Shown: positions 1 through 7,256 of the stretch, in pieces
Layout of the letters: the number at the start of each line of letters is the position of its first letter
Position numbering within the stretch: position 1 is the first letter of the stretch
Assembly (NCBI GenBank): GCA_018400215.1
Contig: JAGYNF010000011.1
Coordinates: 1 to 17,705, forward strand
Reading direction: 5' to 3'
Source of the DNA: Cyanobium sp. M55B138
GTDB taxonomy: Bacteria; Cyanobacteriota; Cyanobacteriia; PCC-6307; Cyanobiaceae
Length of the DNA: 17,705 bases
The notes under the pieces: generated by a model
Database searches by the model: none
The model's input: the letters and a program-made list of their open reading frames with translations, nothing else
Told to the model about the DNA's origin: nothing
Position numbers and translations under genes: made by a program

Positions 1-122
1 GGGCCAGGCGGAAACACCAGGGGGCCCACCAGCCAGGGATCCACCAACACCCGCAGGCCGGCGATCTCCAGCAGCCAGCCATTGGCGCCGTAGTAGGTGG
101 CGGCAAAGGTGGAGGCGCTCAT
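1..122 (-). CDS. MBL-fold metal-dependent hydrolase, N-terminal fragment
   Basis: Only the first 40 codons are inside the window; the gene continues past the left edge. The start is ATG at 122-120. The peptide begins MSASTFAATYYGANGWLLEI and goes on with a GLRVLVDPWLVGP-type segment. This is the opening beta-hairpin of cyanobacterial metallo-beta-lactamase-fold hydrolases (substrate unknown), in which a small-molecule or ester hydrolase is inferred from fold only. The zinc motif HxHxDH that would confirm the family lies outside the window. Its ATG overlaps the TGA of a possible small upstream ORF (ATGA), which would suggest translational coupling. Identification rests on similarity to remembered family members, so the family is likely but the exact function is unknown. 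Confidence 0.6.
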   Translation of the reverse strand, partial: MSASTFAATYYGANGWLLEIAGLRVLVDPWLVGPLVFPPG

Positions 123-265
123 GGCAGCAACGCCGCGGCCATGAGCACGGGGCGCCGCCGCGGCGCCGGCACGATCAGCCGCCAGACCAGCACGGCCAGG
201 CTGAGGCCACGGACGGTGCTCACGAGAGCCAGCGCCAGGCAGAGGGGACAGTGGCTGAGCGACAT
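119..265 (-). CDS. possible 48-residue membrane protein with CPLC motif
   Basis: A short open frame starts at ATG 265-263 and ends with TGA at 121-119, overlapping the start of the MBL-fold gene by the classic ATGA arrangement. The peptide begins MSLSHCPLCLALALVS, has a hydrophobic stretch (roughly residues 8-30), a basic Pro-Arg turn (PAPRRRP) and a second short hydrophobic end (VLMAAALLP). The CPLC...RG pattern recalls the Cys-Pro-x-Cys segment of DUF2752-type membrane proteins, but the protein is far shorter and I cannot claim membership. No clear ribosome binding site precedes the ATG. The tight overlap and the hydrophobic composition argue for a real gene; the short length and high-GC background argue against. 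Confidence 0.35.
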   Translation of the reverse strand: MSLSHCPLCLALALVSTVRGLSLAVLVWRLIVPAPRRRPVLMAAALLP

Positions 266-366
266 GAACAGCGGCGGCCAAGGGCTGCCTTCAGCCTGGC
301 AGACCTGTCCCGGGCCTGAAGGCTGCTGAAATGAAGTCTGTGCATCGCCCGTGAGGGGAGACCATC

Positions 367-2055
367 GTGCTGCGGCTGAGTGAGCTGAAGTTGCCCCTCG
401 ACCACAGCGACGCCGAGCTCAGCGCCGCCGTCTGCCGGCGCCTGCGGCTGAAGCCGGAGCAGCTGCGCAGCCACGTGCTGGTGAAACGCAGCGTGGACGC
501 CCGGCGCCAGCAGCCGATCCGGCTGGTGTACTGCCTCGATCTGGAGCTGGCCCTCTCAGCCGCTGCCGAGAGCCGCCTGCTGCACCGCTTCCAGCACGAC
601 CCCCACCTGCGGCCCAGTCCAGATGAGCGCTACCAGTTTGTGTGCAGCGTGAGCGCTGCGAACTGGCCAGGGACCAGGCCCGTGGTGGTGGGGTCGGGCC
701 CCTGCGGCTACTTTGCGGCCCTGCTGCTGGCCCAGATGGGGCTGCGCCCCCTGCTGCTGGAACGGGGCCAACCGGTGAAGCAGCGCACCGCTGACACCTT
801 CGGCTTCTGGCGCGGTGACCGCCCCTTCAATCCGGAATCCAATGCCCAGTTCGGTGAGGGCGGCGCCGGCACCTTCTCCGACGGCAAGCTCTACAGCCAG
901 GTGAGCGAGCCGCGGGCCTACGGGCGCAAGGTGCTGGAGGAGCTGGTGGCGGCCGGTGCCAACCCCGAGATCCTCACCCTGCATCGCCCCCACATCGGCA
1001 CCTTCAAGCTGGCCACGGTGGTGCGGGGCCTGCGCAGCCGGATCGAGGCCCTCGGCGGGGAGGTGGCCTTTGAACGGCTAGTCACCGGGCTGGAGCTGGA
1101 GCCGGAGAGCCGGGCCGTGCGGGCGGTGCTGCTGGCGGATGGCGACCGCATCGCCACATCGGCTGTCGTGCTGGCGGTGGGGCACAGCGCCCGCGACACC
1201 TTCCAGTGGCTGCAGGCAGGCGGCATCGCCCTGGAGCCAAAACCCTTCGCCATGGGTGTGCGGATTGAACATCCCCAGCCCCTGATCGATGCGGCCCGCT
1301 GGGGGAGCGCCGCTGGCCATCCCCGCCTGAGCGCAGCGGAATACAAGCTGGTGCATCACTGCCGGGAGCCCGCCAATCTCGGCCGGGATGTGTACAGCTT
1401 CTGCATGTGCCCCGGCGGCCTGGTGGTGGGTGCCACATCGGAGGCCGGCGCGGTGGTGACCAATGGCATGAGCCAGCACTCCCGCAACGACCGCAATGCC
1501 AACAGCGGCATCGTCGTGAACGTGACCCTGGCCGACCTGGAGCCCTACGGCCAGGGCCCGGGCGATCCCCTGGCCGGGGTGGCCTTTCAGCGCCACTGGG
1601 AACAGCGGGCCTTTGTGGCCGGGGGCGCCAGCCTGCGGGCACCGGCCCAGCGCCTGGGCGACTTTCTGGCGGGGCGCAGCAGCGCGGGCAGTCCAGCGAC
1701 GGGTGAGGTGCAGCCCTCCTACCAGCCCGGCGTGGTGTTCACAGACTTGACCCCCTGCCTACCGCCCTTTGTAGCCACGGCCATTCGCGAGGCCTTGCCC
1801 GCATTCGAGCGGCGCCTCCCTGGCTTCTGCCGTGCCGATGCGGTGCTCACCGGGGTGGAGACCCGCACCTCCTCCCCCGTGCGCATCCCCAGGCGGGAGG
1901 ACAACCTCGAATCGATCAACACGCCCGGGCTCTATCCGGCGGGCGAGGGTGCGGGCTATGCCGGCGGGATTCTTTCTGCGGCCATAGACGGCATCAAGGT
2001 GGCAGAAAAAATGGCCCTGCGCCTGGTGGAGCAGGGCCAGAGCCCGAATAGTTAG
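367..2055 (+). CDS. FAD-dependent dehydrogenase (NAD(P)/FAD oxidoreductase, COG2509-like)
   Basis: The protein has 562 residues. An N-terminal region of about 100 residues, typical of this family, precedes a Rossmann dinucleotide-binding motif at about 106-118 (VVVGSGPCGYFAA). Next comes the family hallmark NAQFGEGGAGTFSDGKL at 159-175. The C-terminal FAD loop GEGAGYAGGILSAAIDG is also present. This is the full length usual for these 'uncharacterised FAD-dependent dehydrogenases'; the physiological substrate is not known, and no membrane segment or signal peptide is visible. The start is GTG at 367, supported by a strong Shine-Dalgarno sequence GAGGGGAG at 353-360 with 6 bases spacing. The gene is divergent from the MBL-fold gene and convergent with cyabrB. 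Soluble cytoplasmic location is inferred. Confidence 0.85.
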   Translation: MLRLSELKLPLDHSDAELSAAVCRRLRLKPEQLRSHVLVKRSVDARRQQPIRLVYCLDLELALSAAAESRLLHRFQHDPHLRPSPDERYQFVCSVSAANWPGTRPVVVGSGPCGYFAALLLAQMGLRPLLLERGQPVKQRTADTFGFWRGDRPFNPESNAQFGEGGAGTFSDGKLYSQVSEPRAYGRKVLEELVAAGANPEILTLHRPHIGTFKLATVVRGLRSRIEALGGEVAFERLVTGLELEPESRAVRAVLLADGDRIATSAVVLAVGHSARDTFQWLQAGGIALEPKPFAMGVRIEHPQPLIDAARWGSAAGHPRLSAAEYKLVHHCREPANLGRDVYSFCMCPGGLVVGATSEAGAVVTNGMSQHSRNDRNANSGIVVNVTLADLEPYGQGPGDPLAGVAFQRHWEQRAFVAGGASLRAPAQRLGDFLAGRSSAGSPATGEVQPSYQPGVVFTDLTPCLPPFVATAIREALPAFERRLPGFCRADAVLTGVETRTSSPVRIPRREDNLESINTPGLYPAGEGAGYAGGILSAAIDGIKVAEKMALRLVEQGQSPNS

Positions 2056-2083
2056 CGAGGCGGCACGCCGCCCCGGGGCCTCA
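2056..2083. terminator. possible bidirectional hairpin between convergent gene ends
   Basis: The 25 bases between the FAD dehydrogenase stop and the cyabrB stop hold a GC-rich dyad: GGCGG (2059-2063) and CCGCC (2068-2072) with a 4-base loop. A wider GAGGC (2057-2061) / GCCTC (2078-2082) alternative pairing also exists. It sits where a shared terminator is expected, but there is no T-run on either strand. Confidence 0.35.
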
Positions 2084-2446
2084 CTCGTCGTCCTCTTCCG
2101 CAGCACCGAGGGGCAGCAGCTGGATCTGCTTGCGGCCCAGCTTGATCTCGAATTCATCCCCGGGCTGAAGGCCCAGCTGGGCGGTGTAGGCCTTGCCCAC
2201 CATCAGATTTCCGTTGAATTGCACCCGGGTGGAGAAGCTCAACTTGCGGCCCCCTTTGCCACTCCTGACCCCACCGCCAAGCTCCACGCCCTTGGCGTTG
2301 AGCAGGGCTTCGTAGAAAGCCGTGAAATTCAACCGTTCTGAGCCGTCTTTCTTGTGAGAGACATAGCCACAGGCCCGAACAAGGTCGGACTTTGAGGCAT
2401 CTCCGAGGTCCTTGACCTTGGCAAGCAGGTCAGCGCCTGTCAGCAT
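2081..2446 (-). CDS. cyAbrB-family transcriptional regulator
   Basis: This 121-residue protein matches the cyanobacterial AbrB (cyAbrB) family. It has an N-terminal segment of the type TGADLLAKVKDLGDASKSD, then NFTAFYEALLNAKG, a basic GGRKLSF stretch, and a C-terminal AbrB-like domain with the signature VGKAYTAQLGLQPGDEFEIK followed by LGRKQIQLLPLG. Family members bind DNA and tune carbon and nitrogen metabolism genes; cyAbrB2 of Synechocystis is linked to carbon-uptake and nitrogen genes. The acidic tail AAEEDDE is characteristic. Length is normal. I cannot say from sequence alone whether it is the cyAbrB1 or cyAbrB2 type, although the C-terminal wording looks closer to cyAbrB2. It lies alone, downstream of an AT-rich probable promoter. 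Confidence 0.88.
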   Translation of the reverse strand: MLTGADLLAKVKDLGDASKSDLVRACGYVSHKKDGSERLNFTAFYEALLNAKGVELGGGVRSGKGGRKLSFSTRVQFNGNLMVGKAYTAQLGLQPGDEFEIKLGRKQIQLLPLGAAEEDDE

Positions 2447-2480
2447 GGAATGAAATATGCAACATCTGCATTATTACTGC
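2447..2480 (-). promoter_or_regulatory. AT-rich probable promoter of cyabrB
   Basis: The 5' region of cyabrB is conspicuously AT-rich for this window. Read on the minus strand it contains TAATAAT (2476-2470), a good -10 element, about 25 bases upstream of the ATG at 2446. No convincing -35 box was identified. The call rests on base composition and the -10 match only. Confidence 0.4.
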
Positions 2481-2554
2481 CCGAGGGGAGCCACCGCAAG
2501 CGACGACTCCCAACACGACTCCAGGCCATTCACGCCTGATGGCTGTTTGCAGAT

Positions 2555-2572
2555 CCCAGGTTCAAGCCTGGG
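2555..2572 (-). terminator. hairpin spanning the pgeF stop codon
   Basis: A perfect 6-bp inverted repeat, CCCAGG (2555-2560) and CCTGGG (2567-2572), flanks a 6-base loop that contains the pgeF stop codon. It could act as a 3'-end stabiliser or weak terminator; no T-run follows on the minus strand. Confidence 0.3.
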
Positions 2573-3365
2573 CCACTATTCCGCTCCATTGCACGGCCTT
2601 GACGCCATCGCGCCGCCAGGAATGGAATAACTCCGCTTCGGCCACGGTGCAGAGCGGGCAGACCGCGATCTGCCCCGAGGGGATGCCCAACAGCTCCAGC
2701 TGCATGCTGGCCGCCCGGCGGATGTCGAGCCGATCGCGGCCCGGTTCCGGATCGGGGGCCAGCGCCCCACCGCGCCGCAGGGCGGCCAGGGACGCTGGCC
2801 CGAGCTCCGGGCTGAGACTCGCCGCCACCTGGGCCGTGACGTTGCGCTCCACCTGATAGTTCTCGCCAGCCACGGCGGGGCCCAGGGCCACCAAGAGGTC
2901 GTCCACCGCGCTGCCTGCGGCCACCAGACAACCCACGGCCTCGGCCAGGATTCCCCCGGCCACGCCACGCCAGCCCGCATGGCAGGCGGCCACGGCACCG
3001 CGCATCGGATCGGCCAGCAGCACCGGCGTGCAGTCCGCGCCACACACCCACAGGCTCTGGCCAGGGGCGTCACTCACCAACCCATCCGCCTCAGGCCACG
3101 GCTCCGCGGGGGCGGCACTGGCGGCCAGCACCCGGGCGCCATGCACCTGGCGGGGGCGGTGCACCGTGACGCCAGCACTCAGGTATCCGGCCAGCACCTC
3201 GGGCGTTCGCCCCTGCCACTGGCGGGTGAAGAACCCGTGTTCAAAGCCGGCCAGCAGATCGGCCTGGAGGTAGTACCCCCCGTAGCAGCCCACCCAGGTC
3301 CATCCCGGCAGGGCGTTGAAGCCCTGATCCGGGCGCAGGAAGGGTGCATCAACGGCCTCGGCCAT
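2562..3365 (-). CDS. pgeF: laccase-domain protein PgeF/YfiH (multicopper polyphenol oxidase family)
   Basis: The chosen ATG at 3365 gives 267 residues, the usual family length. The zinc/copper-site motifs are present in order: RQVHG at 72-76 (His75), CGADCTP at 108-114 (Cys112) and CHAGWRG at 128-134 (His129). The C-terminal VCPLCT...FHSWRRDG segment is also typical. Family members act as zinc-dependent purine nucleoside phosphorylase/adenosine deaminase-like enzymes and as peptidoglycan-editing factors in E. coli; which role applies here is not decidable. The same frame stays open 160 codons upstream, but that part is antisense-frame noise over tab2. The gene follows tab2 by 25 bases on the same strand, so it is probably the last gene of the S1-tab2-pgeF operon. 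Confidence 0.85.
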   Translation of the reverse strand: MAEAVDAPFLRPDQGFNALPGWTWVGCYGGYYLQADLLAGFEHGFFTRQWQGRTPEVLAGYLSAGVTVHRPRQVHGARVLAASAAPAEPWPEADGLVSDAPGQSLWVCGADCTPVLLADPMRGAVAACHAGWRGVAGGILAEAVGCLVAAGSAVDDLLVALGPAVAGENYQVERNVTAQVAASLSPELGPASLAALRRGGALAPDPEPGRDRLDIRRAASMQLELLGIPSGQIAVCPLCTVAEAELFHSWRRDGVKAVQWSGIVAQA

Positions 3366-3390
3366 GGCTCTCAACAGGCGTGGAGATGGT

Positions 3391-4296
3391 CTAGGCGTCC
3401 GGCAGGTCGCGCAGCAGCCAGAAGCCCTCAAACTGCTGGTCGCCATCCTGGGCCTGAACAGCCAGGAATTGCAGGCCAGCGGCCTGCTGGCGCGCCAGGG
3501 CAAAGGCCGCGCGGGCAGCCTCGGCCTCCTCGGCCGCCAGGTTCCCCAGCGACCAGCGATCCTCCAGGCCGGCTTCCAGCACCAGCTGGCGCCCGTCGAT
3601 TTCCAATCGCACCGGCTCCAATCCAGCCACCCATCCGGCGATGGCCAGGGCCCGCGAACCGCCGAACAGCCGCACACCCGGCACGGTGGCCTGGGGATCG
3701 AGGCCGGCCGGCAGCGGCACCAGGGCGCTGAAGCTGCTGCGCCACTGCCCGGCTGAAGCCAGGGCTTCAAGCGGCAGGCTGGCCCAGCACCAGCTCTCCC
3801 CACGGGCGGCTTCCGGCAGGGGCACCGGCACGGGGCGGATCGCAACCGGGGGCGGAGCCAGGGGGCCCACCAGGTAGCCCTCTTCCGCCGGATACACCTG
3901 CCGCTGGCGCTGCTCCAGCCAACTCACCAGAGCGTAGGTGCGGCGGCTGGCCACCAATTCCATGCCCAGCCCCTCGGCGGCCCGCTGCACCATGGTGCGC
4001 ATCGAGGCCCTCCAGCAGCGCAGTCGCCGGGGCGGAGCGAAGCCAGCGGCCTGGGCCTCGACCAGGGCCTGCTCAAGGGCTTCCCGCAACCACAGCGAGT
4101 TGACGCTGGCGGCCGGACAGATCCGCAACCACTGAAAGGTGTCGCCGATCGCTGCACCGTCCTCACCCACCTCCGGGGTGGAGCAGATCAACAGCTCCCA
4201 GCGCTTTTTGCCATCGGGCTCCAGGATCGGCCGGGAGTAATAGTCGAGCTCCCAGTCGGGCCCGATGGCAGCGCCGCTGGCGATGGAGCTGCTCAT
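3391..4296 (-). CDS. Tab2/Atab2 family RNA-binding protein
   Basis: This protein of 301 residues has the two hallmark ends of the Tab2 (DUF1092) family: WELDYYSRPILEPDGKKRWE near residues 15-34, and the terminal FEGFWLLRDLPDA. Chlamydomonas Tab2 binds the psaB 5' UTR and is needed for translation of this photosystem I core subunit; the Arabidopsis homologue Atab2 acts on both photosystems. A role in thylakoid-protein mRNA translation is therefore inferred here. No membrane segment or signal is visible. The start ATG overlaps the stop of the upstream S1-domain gene by 4 bases (ATGA), which implies coupled translation of two RNA-binding proteins. Length is normal for the family. Confidence 0.87.
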   Translation of the reverse strand: MSSSIASGAAIGPDWELDYYSRPILEPDGKKRWELLICSTPEVGEDGAAIGDTFQWLRICPAASVNSLWLREALEQALVEAQAAGFAPPRRLRCWRASMRTMVQRAAEGLGMELVASRRTYALVSWLEQRQRQVYPAEEGYLVGPLAPPPVAIRPVPVPLPEAARGESWCWASLPLEALASAGQWRSSFSALVPLPAGLDPQATVPGVRLFGGSRALAIAGWVAGLEPVRLEIDGRQLVLEAGLEDRWSLGNLAAEEAEAARAAFALARQQAAGLQFLAVQAQDGDQQFEGFWLLRDLPDA

Positions 4297-5537
4297 CCGG
4301 CCTGCTGTTCATGCTGGCGCAGCAGGGATCGGGCCCGATGGGCCCGATCTTCCGCCTCGGCCATCACCTTGTCTTTCTCGATCAACAGCTCCCCGGGCTG
4401 GCCCTCCAGCAGGGCCGTGTTGAGGGCAATCCGGCCGCGGCCAGGATCGAGGTCGGTGACCAGGGCCCGCACCCGATCCCCCTGGTCGAACACCTCGCGC
4501 AGGTCCCGCAACTGGCCGGCGCTGATGCAGCTCTGGTGCAGCAGGCCGCTGATGCCGCCCAGGTCCACAAAGAGGCCGTAGGGCTTCACCGACACCACCA
4601 CCCCCTCCACCAGCTGCCCCACCTCCAGCTGGGCAAAACGGGCGGCCGTGGCCGCCTTTTTCTCCGACAACACCAACTTGCGGGTGTCGGGATTCACCTC
4701 CAAGAAGGTGGCGCCCAGGGTCTTGCCCACCAGGGCTTCGTGGTTGTCGCCATCCAGCAGCTGGGAGCGGGGAATGAAGCCGCGCAGGCCCTCCAGGTCG
4801 CAGGTCACACCGCCGCGGTTGAAGCCATTCACCTTGACCTGCACCACCTTGCCCTCCTTCTCCATGCCCCGCACGGTCTCCCAGCTCTGGCGGAGGGCCA
4901 GGGCCCGGGCACTCACCGTGACCATGCCATCGGCGTTCTGCTCACCGGTCACGAGCACCTGCACCTCGGTGCCCCTGGGGAACCGCTCCTTGAGGTTGGT
5001 GATCACCCCCAGGGCTGCTTCTTTTTTCGACATGAAGCCGGGGGCTTTGCCACCGATGTCCACATAGACCCCATCGCTCTCCACGCCAACCACCGTGCCG
5101 GTCACCACCTCGCCGGTGCTGCCGACAAAGTCCTGCTCGTCGAGGGCGGCCAGAAACGCGTCCGCGTCGAAATCAAATTCATCCACGGTGCGGCTCGTTG
5201 CCGCCGTCGCCGCCTGAGCCACAGCGCTGCTGCGGGCCTCTGGGCGGCTGGATTGCGGGCCCAGCAGGTCGGCCATGGTCATGCCGGCCATGGCGCCCAG
5301 GTCGAACAGCTCCTCATCCGTGCGGCCCTGGGTTGGGGCCGGTTCGGGACGGCTGGGCGCCGCCGCCGCAGGGGGAACGGGGGGCGCTTCAGCTTCAGCC
5401 GCCACGGGGGGATCGTCCTTTTTGATCATCAACACCTGGGGCGGCCGGCGCACCGGGGCCGTGGGCTGGGGTCGGGGCGAACCTGGAGGGACAGGCCGGC
5501 CTGAGGACGCGGGCGTTGGCTTGCCGGATCCGGCCAT
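4293..5537 (-). CDS. S1-domain RNA-binding protein (ribosomal protein S1-like)
   Basis: Starting at ATG 5537-5535, the protein has 414 residues. Residues 1-75 are a Pro/Ala-rich, probably disordered tail. Three S1 (OB-fold) repeats follow at about 140-211, 227-294 and 305-373; the last contains the classic VKPYGLFVDLGGISGLLHQS pattern. A charged helix closes the protein. Three-domain S1 proteins are the usual cyanobacterial and chloroplast form; this one is probably the second, Rps1b/Nbp1-like, paralogue, judged by the long N-terminal extension and the Tab2 neighbour. The role is mRNA binding in translation. The frame stays open upstream to 5819, but that part overlaps the divergent creatininase-family gene, and GAGTGGAG just before 5537 is an acceptable ribosome binding site. 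First gene of the S1-tab2-pgeF operon. Confidence 0.85.
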   Translation of the reverse strand: MAGSGKPTPASSGRPVPPGSPRPQPTAPVRRPPQVLMIKKDDPPVAAEAEAPPVPPAAAAPSRPEPAPTQGRTDEELFDLGAMAGMTMADLLGPQSSRPEARSSAVAQAATAATSRTVDEFDFDADAFLAALDEQDFVGSTGEVVTGTVVGVESDGVYVDIGGKAPGFMSKKEAALGVITNLKERFPRGTEVQVLVTGEQNADGMVTVSARALALRQSWETVRGMEKEGKVVQVKVNGFNRGGVTCDLEGLRGFIPRSQLLDGDNHEALVGKTLGATFLEVNPDTRKLVLSEKKAATAARFAQLEVGQLVEGVVVSVKPYGLFVDLGGISGLLHQSCISAGQLRDLREVFDQGDRVRALVTDLDPGRGRIALNTALLEGQPGELLIEKDKVMAEAEDRAHRARSLLRQHEQQAG

Positions 5538-5587
5538 CTCCACTCTGGACTGACAGCCGCACACTGTAGGGATTCGATTCCAGGCCG
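5538..5587. promoter_or_regulatory. divergent promoter region, S1 operon versus creatininase-family gene
   Basis: Only 50 bases separate the two divergent start codons, so both promoters must overlap or extend into the neighbouring coding sequences. On the minus strand TACAGT (5568-5563) fits a TAnnnT -10 element about 25 bases upstream of the S1-gene ATG. No -35 box is convincing, and nothing clear was seen for the plus strand. Confidence 0.3.
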
Positions 5588-6391
5588 ATGTCACCGCAAC
5601 GCCATCTCGCGCGCCTCGCCTGGCCCCAGGTGCGGGATGCGGCTGCCCAGCCGGGCAGCACGGTGGTGTGGCCCTGGGGGTCCGTGGAACAACACGGTCC
5701 CCACTTGCCGCTGGGCACCGATGGCCTTTTTGCCGAACGGGTGCTGGACGCGGTGCTGCACGACCTGCCGGCAGAACGGCCGATCTGGCGCTTGCCCCTG
5801 CAGGCCATCGGCTTTTCACCGGAGCACCAGGGGTTCCCGGGCACCCTCAACCTGTCGGCCCCCCTGCTGATCGAAGTGGTGACCACCGTTGGCCGCCAGC
5901 TGGCCGAGGCCGGGTTCCAGCGGCTGGTGTTGCTGAATGGCCATGGCGGCCAGATCGCCCTGCTGCAGACCGCTGCCCGCACGCTGCGGCTGCAGGCCCC
6001 AGGGCTGGGGGTGTTGCCCTGTTTCCTCTGGAGCGGACCGGAGGGACTCAGCGAGCTCATTCCCGCCCCAGAGCGGCAGCACGGACTGCACGCCGGCCTG
6101 GCGGAAACCAGCCTGATGCTGCATCTGGCGCCCCAGCAGGTGGGGGACCAGCGGCCCGAGGATGGGGTGCTGGCCCAGGGGCCTCCCGAGGGATGGGACC
6201 TGGAGGGGCAGGTGCCGGCGGCCTGGCTCACCGGCGACCTCAGCTCCAGTGGCGTGATCGGCAATGCGGCTGGGGCCAGCACCCGCCTGGGCGAAGCCCT
6301 GTTTGGACGCCTGGTGAGCGGCTGGCATCGCCGGTTCGAAAGCCTGCTGCTCAGCGACTGGCCGCCCATCCGCCCGGAGCCGTTCGGCTGA
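5588..6391 (+). CDS. creatininase-family amidohydrolase
   Basis: The protein has 267 residues. Metal-binding motifs of the creatininase/creatinine amidohydrolase superfamily are clear: WPWGSVEQHGPHLPLGTD at 28-45 (Glu34, His36, Asp45), LLNGHGGQ at 115-122 (His119) and HAGLAETS at 168-175 (Glu173). The superfamily hydrolyses small cyclic or formyl amides; it includes creatininase, archaeal FAPy deformylase ArfB and mycofactocin protease MftE, so substrate cannot be deduced. Creatinine use is unlikely in a phototroph. The Glu that follows the NGH motif in true creatininase is Gly here, as in many other family members. The gene sits 53 bases upstream of ado on the same strand; I remember this neighbour being common next to ado in picocyanobacteria. 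Confidence 0.82.
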   Translation: MSPQRHLARLAWPQVRDAAAQPGSTVVWPWGSVEQHGPHLPLGTDGLFAERVLDAVLHDLPAERPIWRLPLQAIGFSPEHQGFPGTLNLSAPLLIEVVTTVGRQLAEAGFQRLVLLNGHGGQIALLQTAARTLRLQAPGLGVLPCFLWSGPEGLSELIPAPERQHGLHAGLAETSLMLHLAPQQVGDQRPEDGVLAQGPPEGWDLEGQVPAAWLTGDLSSSGVIGNAAGASTRLGEALFGRLVSGWHRRFESLLLSDWPPIRPEPFG

Positions 6392-6444
6392 AAACCGGTG
6401 GCGCTGGTTACAGTTGGCGGATCTGATCCCGAATTGCGGCCGTC

Positions 6445-7197
6445 ATGGTGACGTTAACCACAGAACAAGCAGTCCCAGGCGCCACTCCTGCCTCCCAGGA
6501 GGCCCCGGCCGCTGCAGCACTGGCCGGCCTGCCGGACTTCAGCAGTGCCGCCTACAAGGACGCCTACAGCCGCATCAACGCCATCGTGATCGAGGGTGAG
6601 CAAGAGGCCCACGACAATTACATCTCCCTCGGCAGCCTGCTGCCCGACCAGGCCGATGAGCTCAGCAAGCTCGCCCGCATGGAGCTGAAGCACATGAGGG
6701 GCTTCACGGCCTGCGCCAAGAATCTTGAGGTCACGGCCGACATGCCGTTTGCCAAGGAATTCTTTGCCCCGCTACACAACAATTTCCAGGCCGCCCTGGC
6801 CGAGGGAAAAGTTACAACCTGCCTGTTAATTCAGGCCATTTTGATTGAAGCCTTCGCAATTTCCGCCTATCATATTTATATTCCTGTAGCCGATCCATTC
6901 GCCCGCAAGATTACCGAAGGGGTGGTGAAAGACGAATACACCCACCTCAATTACGGCCAGGAATGGCTGAAGGCCAACCTCGAAACCGTACGCGAAGAGC
7001 TCACGGAGGCCAACCGGGCCAACCTCCCCCTGGTACGCCGCATGCTCGAGCGGGTTGCGGACGACGCGGCGGTGTTGCAGATGGATCAGGAGGACCTGAT
7101 GGCCGACTTCCTCAGCTCCTATCAAGAAGCCCTCATGGAAATTGGCTTCACGGGCCGTGACATTGCCCGGATGGCCGCAGCCGCCCTGGTGGGTTGA
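6445..7197 (+). CDS. ado: aldehyde-deformylating oxygenase (alkane synthase)
   Basis: The 250-residue ferritin-like di-iron enzyme converts C16/C18 fatty aldehydes made by AAR into Cn-1 alka(e)nes plus formate. All six iron ligands known from S. elongatus (E32, E60, H63, E115, E144, H147) are present with a constant offset of +20: E52 ([12 protein letters not shown]), E80 and H83 (MELKHMRGF), E135 (LIEAFAIS), E164 and H167 ([10 protein letters not shown]). The offset reflects an Ala/Pro/Thr-rich N-terminal extension compared with the 231-residue S. elongatus protein. Needs ferredoxin and ferredoxin reductase as electron donors; cytoplasmic or membrane-peripheral. Codons for residues 123-152 are unusually AT-rich (see findings). 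The aar gene follows after 59 bases. Confidence 0.97.
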   Translation: MVTLTTEQAVPGATPASQEAPAAAALAGLPDFSSAAYKDAYSRINAIVIEGEQEAHDNYISLGSLLPDQADELSKLARMELKHMRGFTACAKNLEVTADMPFAKEFFAPLHNNFQAALAEGKVTTCLLIQAILIEAFAISAYHIYIPVADPFARKITEGVVKDEYTHLNYGQEWLKANLETVREELTEANRANLPLVRRMLERVADDAAVLQMDQEDLMADFLSSYQEALMEIGFTGRDIARMAAAALVG

Positions 7198-7256
7198 GCC
7201 TCCACCTGCACTTTCGTGGCAGGATGTAGCGTCGATCACACCGCCTGAGCTCGCCC

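Noticed and set aside
2551..2580. tRNA T-arm-like sequence (CCAGG-TTCAAG-CCTGG)
   Set aside because: The loop has 6 bases instead of 7, there is no acceptor, D or anticodon arm around it, and it coincides with the pgeF stop codon. A simple gene-end hairpin explains it.
3366..3845. N-terminal 160-residue extension of PgeF
   Set aside because: The sequence is Arg/Pro/Cys-rich noise lying over tab2 in another frame; family length and motifs begin after the ATG at 3365.
4311..5504. Long open frame (397 codons) on the plus strand
   Set aside because: It is antisense to the S1-domain gene, is His/Gln/Leu-rich without any domain, and is a GC-bias shadow.
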